From NCBI GenBank assembly GCA_938001985.1, contig CALLBE010000001.1, positions 1 to 9,076 on the forward strand: 9,076 nucleotides of DNA. The letters are read 5' to 3'. The stretch comes from an uncultured Verrucomicrobiales bacterium. GTDB lineage: Bacteria > Verrucomicrobiota > Verrucomicrobiia > Verrucomicrobiales > Akkermansiaceae. Within the stretch, counting starts at the first letter, position 1. Every line of letters starts with the position of its first letter. The notes under the pieces were generated by a model. The model saw nothing but the letters and a program-made list of their open reading frames with translations. It was not told where the DNA came from and searched no databases. The position numbers and the translations under genes are program-made. Positions 5,731 to 9,076 of the stretch are shown one piece after another.

Positions 5731-8496
5731 TTAAATGGTAAATGCTTGGTTTATAAGGTCCGCTTGTGCTTTTTTGTGCATTGCTTTCGATCCTTCAGAT
5801 GGAGAAGCTGCCGCTTCCCTTCCTGCATACTTAAAGCGTCGATCAACAGCGTCTTCTAATTCGTGACAGATATGTAACCATGAACCCATGTTTTTAGGCT
5901 CTTCCTGGCACCAAACAAAAGTTTCAAGGTTTGAATAATCAGATAATAGATCTTTAGCCATTTCATGGTGGAACGGGTACAACTGCTCGACACGTATTAA
6001 CGCAGTATCGGTGATATTCTGCGCTTTTCTGTGCTCAGCCAAATCATAATAAACCTTACCTGAGCAGAACACCACACGCTTAACATTCGCTTCATTCAAC
6101 TCGCCACTCTTAAGTGCGGGATCCTGAAGCAGCTCTTGGAAGCTCGTTCCCTCCGTCATGTCATTGAATGAAGAAACCGCTTCTGCTTTCGTAAGTAAGC
6201 TCTTAGGCGTCATTAGGATTAAAGGCTTACGGAAGCCTCTTCTCATCTGACGGCGCAAGCCATGGAAGTACTGTGCAGGCGTGGTGAAGTTACCCACAAT
6301 CATATTATTCTCAGCACAAAGCTGTAAATAACGCTCAAGTCTAGCACTTGAGTGCTCAGGCCCCATACCTTCGTACCCGTGTGGCAATAACATTACCAGC
6401 GAACTCGGCGTTTGCCATTTTGATTCTGCTGAAGATAAAAACTGATCAATAATCACCTGCGCACCGTTTGAGAAATCACCAAACTGAGCTTCCCACATGA
6501 TCAACATGTTCGGACAACCTAAAGAATAACCATAATCAAACCCTAAAACAGCAGCTTCTGATAACAATGAGTTGTAAACACAGAACTTAGCTTGGTCATC
6601 AGACAAGTGACGTAATGGGAAATGACGGTCACGGTTATTGTAATCATAAAATACCGCGTGACGTTGGGAGAATGTACCACGTCTACAATCCTGACCGGAC
6701 AGACGAACTGGAGTTCCCTCCATTAACAAAGTACCCCAAGCCAGTGACTCAGCCATCGCCCAGTCAATATTTTCGCCCGCTTCAAATGAAGTGCGCCGGC
6801 GTGAAAGAACTCGTTTCTCTAAAGTTGGGTTGGGTTTGAACCCCTCTGGAGTCGTCACCAAAGCTTCTCCTACTTTTTTCAAATCAGCAATAGAAGAGCC
6901 CGTTGGAACTGGATCATGAGAATACGCTGGTTGAGCTTCTGCAGTAGAGCCAGAATAAGCATCCTTGTTTCCCGTTTCTTGATCCGAAAGCATCTGCTGA
7001 TACTCCGCTTCAAAACCGTCCCAGATTTCGTCACGAATAGCCTCAGCTTCCTCTAACTTAACTAAACCAGTTTCTGCCAATTCATTAACATAAAGCTGTG
7101 AAGCTGGCTTTCTTGAAGAAATTTTCTTAGCGATATGAGGCTGAGTGAATGCAGCCAAATCGTTCTCGTTATGCCCTTGACGACGATAACAATACATATC
7201 AATGACGATATCACCTCCAAATTTTTGACGATATTCAAGTGCGAACTCAGCCGCCCAAATAAGCTCTTCTGGACGCTCTCCATTCACATGAATGATAGGC
7301 GCCTCAATCATTTTAGCCACGTCAGTTGCGTACATGGAAGAACGCGCATCCTCAGGCATCGTCGTGAATCCAATCTGATTATTAATAATCAGGTGAATAG
7401 TTCCTCCCGTACGATAGCCTGGTAATTGTGACAAGTTCAACAACTCTGCCACTGACCCCTGACCCGCAAAAGCAGCATCACCATGGATTAAGATTGGTAG
7501 AATGCTCTTACGATCTGTCTTAGCCCCGTCATCACCTATCAGACGCTGTCTCGCTCTTGCCTTGCCCTCAACCACGGCATTAACCGCCTCTAAGTGCGAA
7601 GGGTTAGCGGCCAAACTAACTCGAACTTGACCGTCCTCTAACTGGCGAACATTTTCATACCCAAGGTGGTACTTAACATCACCATCACCTGTTTGAATAT
7701 CAGGGATATAGTTAGGTGTGAATTCACGTAAAATCGTGCGCAAACGCTTACGAACAAAGTTTCCTAAGATATTCAATCGACCACGGTGAGCCATGCCCAT
7801 CTCAATCTCCTGAACATCCGCTGAAGGACACCCCTCTAAAATTGTATTTAAAAGAACCAAAGCCCCCTCGCCGCCTTCCAACGAGAAACGCTTCTCTCCA
7901 ATAAACTTCTTACCCAAGAAGCTCTCAAAAAGCTCAGCTTCCATCAACCACTTCAACGCCTTCTTAAGTTTGCCTTCTTCGGCTAATGGTTGAGCAAAAC
8001 GGTTTTCGATCTTCTCACGAATCCAGTAACGCACTTCAGGATTCTGAATGTGCATATAATCAAAACCGGCATATCCGCAGTAGCACTTCTCAAGCTCTTC
8101 AATCAGTTTACCAACAGTGTATGGTTTTCTATTCTGAAAGTATTCAGCTGAAAAGTTTTCATCCAAATCTGAATCCGTCACACCGTAAACCTCTTTCGCT
8201 AAATCAGGATTACGCAATCCTGACTCCGCCAAAGGATCCACATGCGCTTGGGTATGGCCCAAAGAACGGTAATTGTAAATCAATGAAAACAGACGAGACT
8301 TCTCGGCAATATTCTCACGTCGAGGGCTGTCACTAACCGATGCTCCCTCAACTTCCGCTGAGCGATCCGTCCCTATCTCAAACCCTTCAAAAAAAGCACC
8401 CCAGTCGGCATCGATTGAGGATGGGTCGTCTAGCCATTGTTGATATTTTTCATCAAAAACATCAACATTCATCCGAGCAGAAACAAAAGAATTCAT
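5731..8496 (-). CDS. sucA: 2-oxoglutarate dehydrogenase E1 component (thiamine diphosphate dependent)
   Basis: Decarboxylates 2-oxoglutarate and transfers the succinyl group to the lipoyl arm of SucB. It is 921 residues, within the family range (about 900-960). The N-terminal E1 helix (about 10-40; EKYQQWLDDPSSIDADW, AFFEGF) binds the complex core. The dehydrogenase domain includes GMAHRGRLNIL (234-244), GDVKYHLGY (272-280), NPSHLEAVNAVVEGKARARQ (298-317) and the thiamine diphosphate motif GDAAFAGQGS (339-348) ending in NNQIGFTT (372-379). The pyrimidine-binding domain has LSGQDCRRGTFSQRHAV (599-615) and WEAQFGDFSNGAQVIIDQF (668-686). The C-terminal domain has WCQEEPKNMGSW (862-873) and ASPSEGSK (897-904). 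ATG at 8496 gives the expected N-terminus; Met9 is a possible later start. No Shine-Dalgarno is seen (aaaaaaccag before ATG). It is the first gene of a sucA-sucB operon. Confidence 0.97.
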   Translation of the reverse strand: MNSFVSARMNVDVFDEKYQQWLDDPSSIDADWGAFFEGFEIGTDRSAEVEGASVSDSPRRENIAEKSRLFSLIYNYRSLGHTQAHVDPLAESGLRNPDLAKEVYGVTDSDLDENFSAEYFQNRKPYTVGKLIEELEKCYCGYAGFDYMHIQNPEVRYWIREKIENRFAQPLAEEGKLKKALKWLMEAELFESFLGKKFIGEKRFSLEGGEGALVLLNTILEGCPSADVQEIEMGMAHRGRLNILGNFVRKRLRTILREFTPNYIPDIQTGDGDVKYHLGYENVRQLEDGQVRVSLAANPSHLEAVNAVVEGKARARQRLIGDDGAKTDRKSILPILIHGDAAFAGQGSVAELLNLSQLPGYRTGGTIHLIINNQIGFTTMPEDARSSMYATDVAKMIEAPIIHVNGERPEELIWAAEFALEYRQKFGGDIVIDMYCYRRQGHNENDLAAFTQPHIAKKISSRKPASQLYVNELAETGLVKLEEAEAIRDEIWDGFEAEYQQMLSDQETGNKDAYSGSTAEAQPAYSHDPVPTGSSIADLKKVGEALVTTPEGFKPNPTLEKRVLSRRRTSFEAGENIDWAMAESLAWGTLLMEGTPVRLSGQDCRRGTFSQRHAVFYDYNNRDRHFPLRHLSDDQAKFCVYNSLLSEAAVLGFDYGYSLGCPNMLIMWEAQFGDFSNGAQVIIDQFLSSAESKWQTPSSLVMLLPHGYEGMGPEHSSARLERYLQLCAENNMIVGNFTTPAQYFHGLRRQMRRGFRKPLILMTPKSLLTKAEAVSSFNDMTEGTSFQELLQDPALKSGELNEANVKRVVFCSGKVYYDLAEHRKAQNITDTALIRVEQLYPFHHEMAKDLLSDYSNLETFVWCQEEPKNMGSWLHICHELEDAVDRRFKYAGREAAASPSEGSKAMHKKAQADLINQAFTI

Positions 8497-8553
8497 CTGG
8501 TTTTTTATGCTATTTTATTAAAAATAAGTCTTGAGAGAACTTTAATATCGAAT

Positions 8554-8569
8554 AATTAACTAATTAACT
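8554..8569. repeat. Two tandem copies of an 8-base AT-rich unit
   Basis: AATTAACT occurs twice without a gap (8554-8561, 8562-8569) in the 124-base gap between the divergent sucA and ABC ATPase genes. It overlaps the likely sucA promoter region. It could be a regulator site or chance in AT-rich DNA. Nothing else is recognisable in 8497-8620. Confidence 0.4.
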
Positions 8570-8582
8570 AGCATTTAGTCAA
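8554..8582 (-). promoter_or_regulatory. Possible promoter of sucA-sucB
   Basis: On the minus strand TTGACT (8582-8577) matches the sigma70 -35 box at 5 of 6 bases. It is followed 17 bases later by a poor -10, TTAATT (8559-8554), which would start transcription about 50 bases before the sucA ATG. The placement is sensible, but the weak -10 and AT-rich background keep confidence low. Confidence 0.22.
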
Positions 8583-8620
8583 TGATAGGATGAGCATTGG
8601 CACAATAAACTTTATCCAGC

Positions 8621-9076
8621 ATGATTAACGTCACAAACCTTCATAAATCTTATCCGAATCAAACCGTCATCGATGGCATTGATATTGAGGTGAAGAAAGG
8701 CGAAATCGCAGCGCTTGTAGGCCAAAACGGCACCGGAAAATCCACCTCTATTAAGATGATCACCGGCTACCTTCAACCCGATGAAGGTGAGATCATCCTA
8801 AATGGAGTTTCCATGCAAAAACACCCCCGCGAAGCCAAAGCTCAGTTTGGTTACGTACCTGAGAACGCGCCCCTTTATTTGGACATGTCTGTTCGTGAGC
8901 ACCTTAAATTCCGAGGTCGCCTCCAAGGAATTTCGCTTAAAAACCTGAGAACCTCTGTCGATGAGGTCCTTGAAAAATGCTCTCTCGAAGGCGTTAGAAA
9001 CCGCAGAATCAAATCCCTGTCCAAGGGGTATCGTCAACGAGTTGCTTTAGCTGACGCTCTCGTGAGCTCTCCTCCT
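8621..9076 (+). CDS. ABC transporter ATP-binding protein, GldA-like, 3' partial
   Basis: ATPase subunit of an ABC-2 type exporter, working on the cytoplasmic side of a membrane permease. The 152 visible residues start MINVTNLHKSYPNQTVIDGI. Walker A is GQNGTGKST (34-42). The Q-loop region reads GYVPENAPLYLDMSV (77-91), with Glu where most ABC proteins have Gln. The ABC signature is LSKGYRQRVALA (133-144). The PEN triplet and the LSKGYRQR signature are typical of the GldA/CcmA-like branch. Its members often precede a permease and a GldG-family protein, also in non-gliding bacteria; those genes would lie beyond the edge. Walker B and the H-loop are cut off. ATG 8621 has no Shine-Dalgarno. It is divergent from sucA. 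It is not an MlaF type and so is unlikely to be the missing partner of the permease at 1309-2115. Confidence 0.9.
   Translation, partial: MINVTNLHKSYPNQTVIDGIDIEVKKGEIAALVGQNGTGKSTSIKMITGYLQPDEGEIILNGVSMQKHPREAKAQFGYVPENAPLYLDMSVREHLKFRGRLQGISLKNLRTSVDEVLEKCSLEGVRNRRIKSLSKGYRQRVALADALVSSPP

Noticed and set aside
6615..8534. Plus-strand open frames at 6615-6839, 7135-7425, 7986-8336 and 8340-8534, and a minus-strand one at 7062-7283
   Set aside because: All are antisense or alternate-frame shadows of sucA, with no family resemblance; the last one only runs past the sucA start into AT-rich DNA.
8798..9037. Minus-strand frame within the ABC ATPase
   Set aside because: Antisense to a clear ABC domain; the product has no recognisable motif.
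8621..9076. The ABC ATPase as the missing MlaF partner of the permease
   Set aside because: Its PEN Q-loop region and LSKGYRQR signature match the GldA-like branch rather than MlaF, and it is 6.5 kb away in a divergent position.

Overview
This 9.1-kb window looks like ordinary chromosomal housekeeping DNA from a diderm (Gram-negative-type) bacterium. The evidence is an MlaE-family lipid-transport permease, a methionine sulfoxide reductase with a lipoprotein signal, and a complete E1/E2 pair of the 2-oxoglutarate dehydrogenase complex. The combination with a CdaA-type diadenylate cyclase, a GldA-like ABC ATPase and almost no Shine-Dalgarno sequences fits the PVC group, perhaps Verrucomicrobiota. 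That placement is inference and cannot be proven from the window. I see no insertion sequences, phage genes, CRISPR arrays, tRNA or rRNA genes.

Layout. The left part reads on the plus strand. It starts with a farnesyl diphosphate synthase (5' end cut off by the window), followed by a small HU-type nucleoid protein with its own intrinsic terminator. Next comes a compact three-gene run: mlaE-like permease, lipoprotein msrB and trmD. The middle part reads on the minus strand. In transcription order it is sucA, sucB, a strong intrinsic terminator, cdaA, and then a 48-codon gene that overlaps the 3' end of cdaA. This strand converges with trmD around 3413-3503. At the right edge, divergent from sucA, an ABC transporter ATPase begins and runs off the window.

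How the genes work together. SucA and SucB are the first two enzymes of the oxoglutarate dehydrogenase complex; the E3 gene (lpd) is not here. CdaA makes cyclic di-AMP at the membrane. In many bacteria it is followed by the YbbR/CdaR regulator, which has an N-terminal membrane anchor. Here the position of that regulator is taken by a tiny overlapping gene that encodes only an anchor-like segment (3504-3650). This is the most interesting feature of the window. Secondary points are an apparent Asp-to-Glu change at the TrmD catalytic base position, a DGG in place of DGA in CdaA, an MlaE permease without MlaF/MlaD beside it, and the scarcity of ribosome binding sites.

Intergenic gaps are all short (at most about 125 bases). 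Every stretch above 300 bases is covered by a gene.
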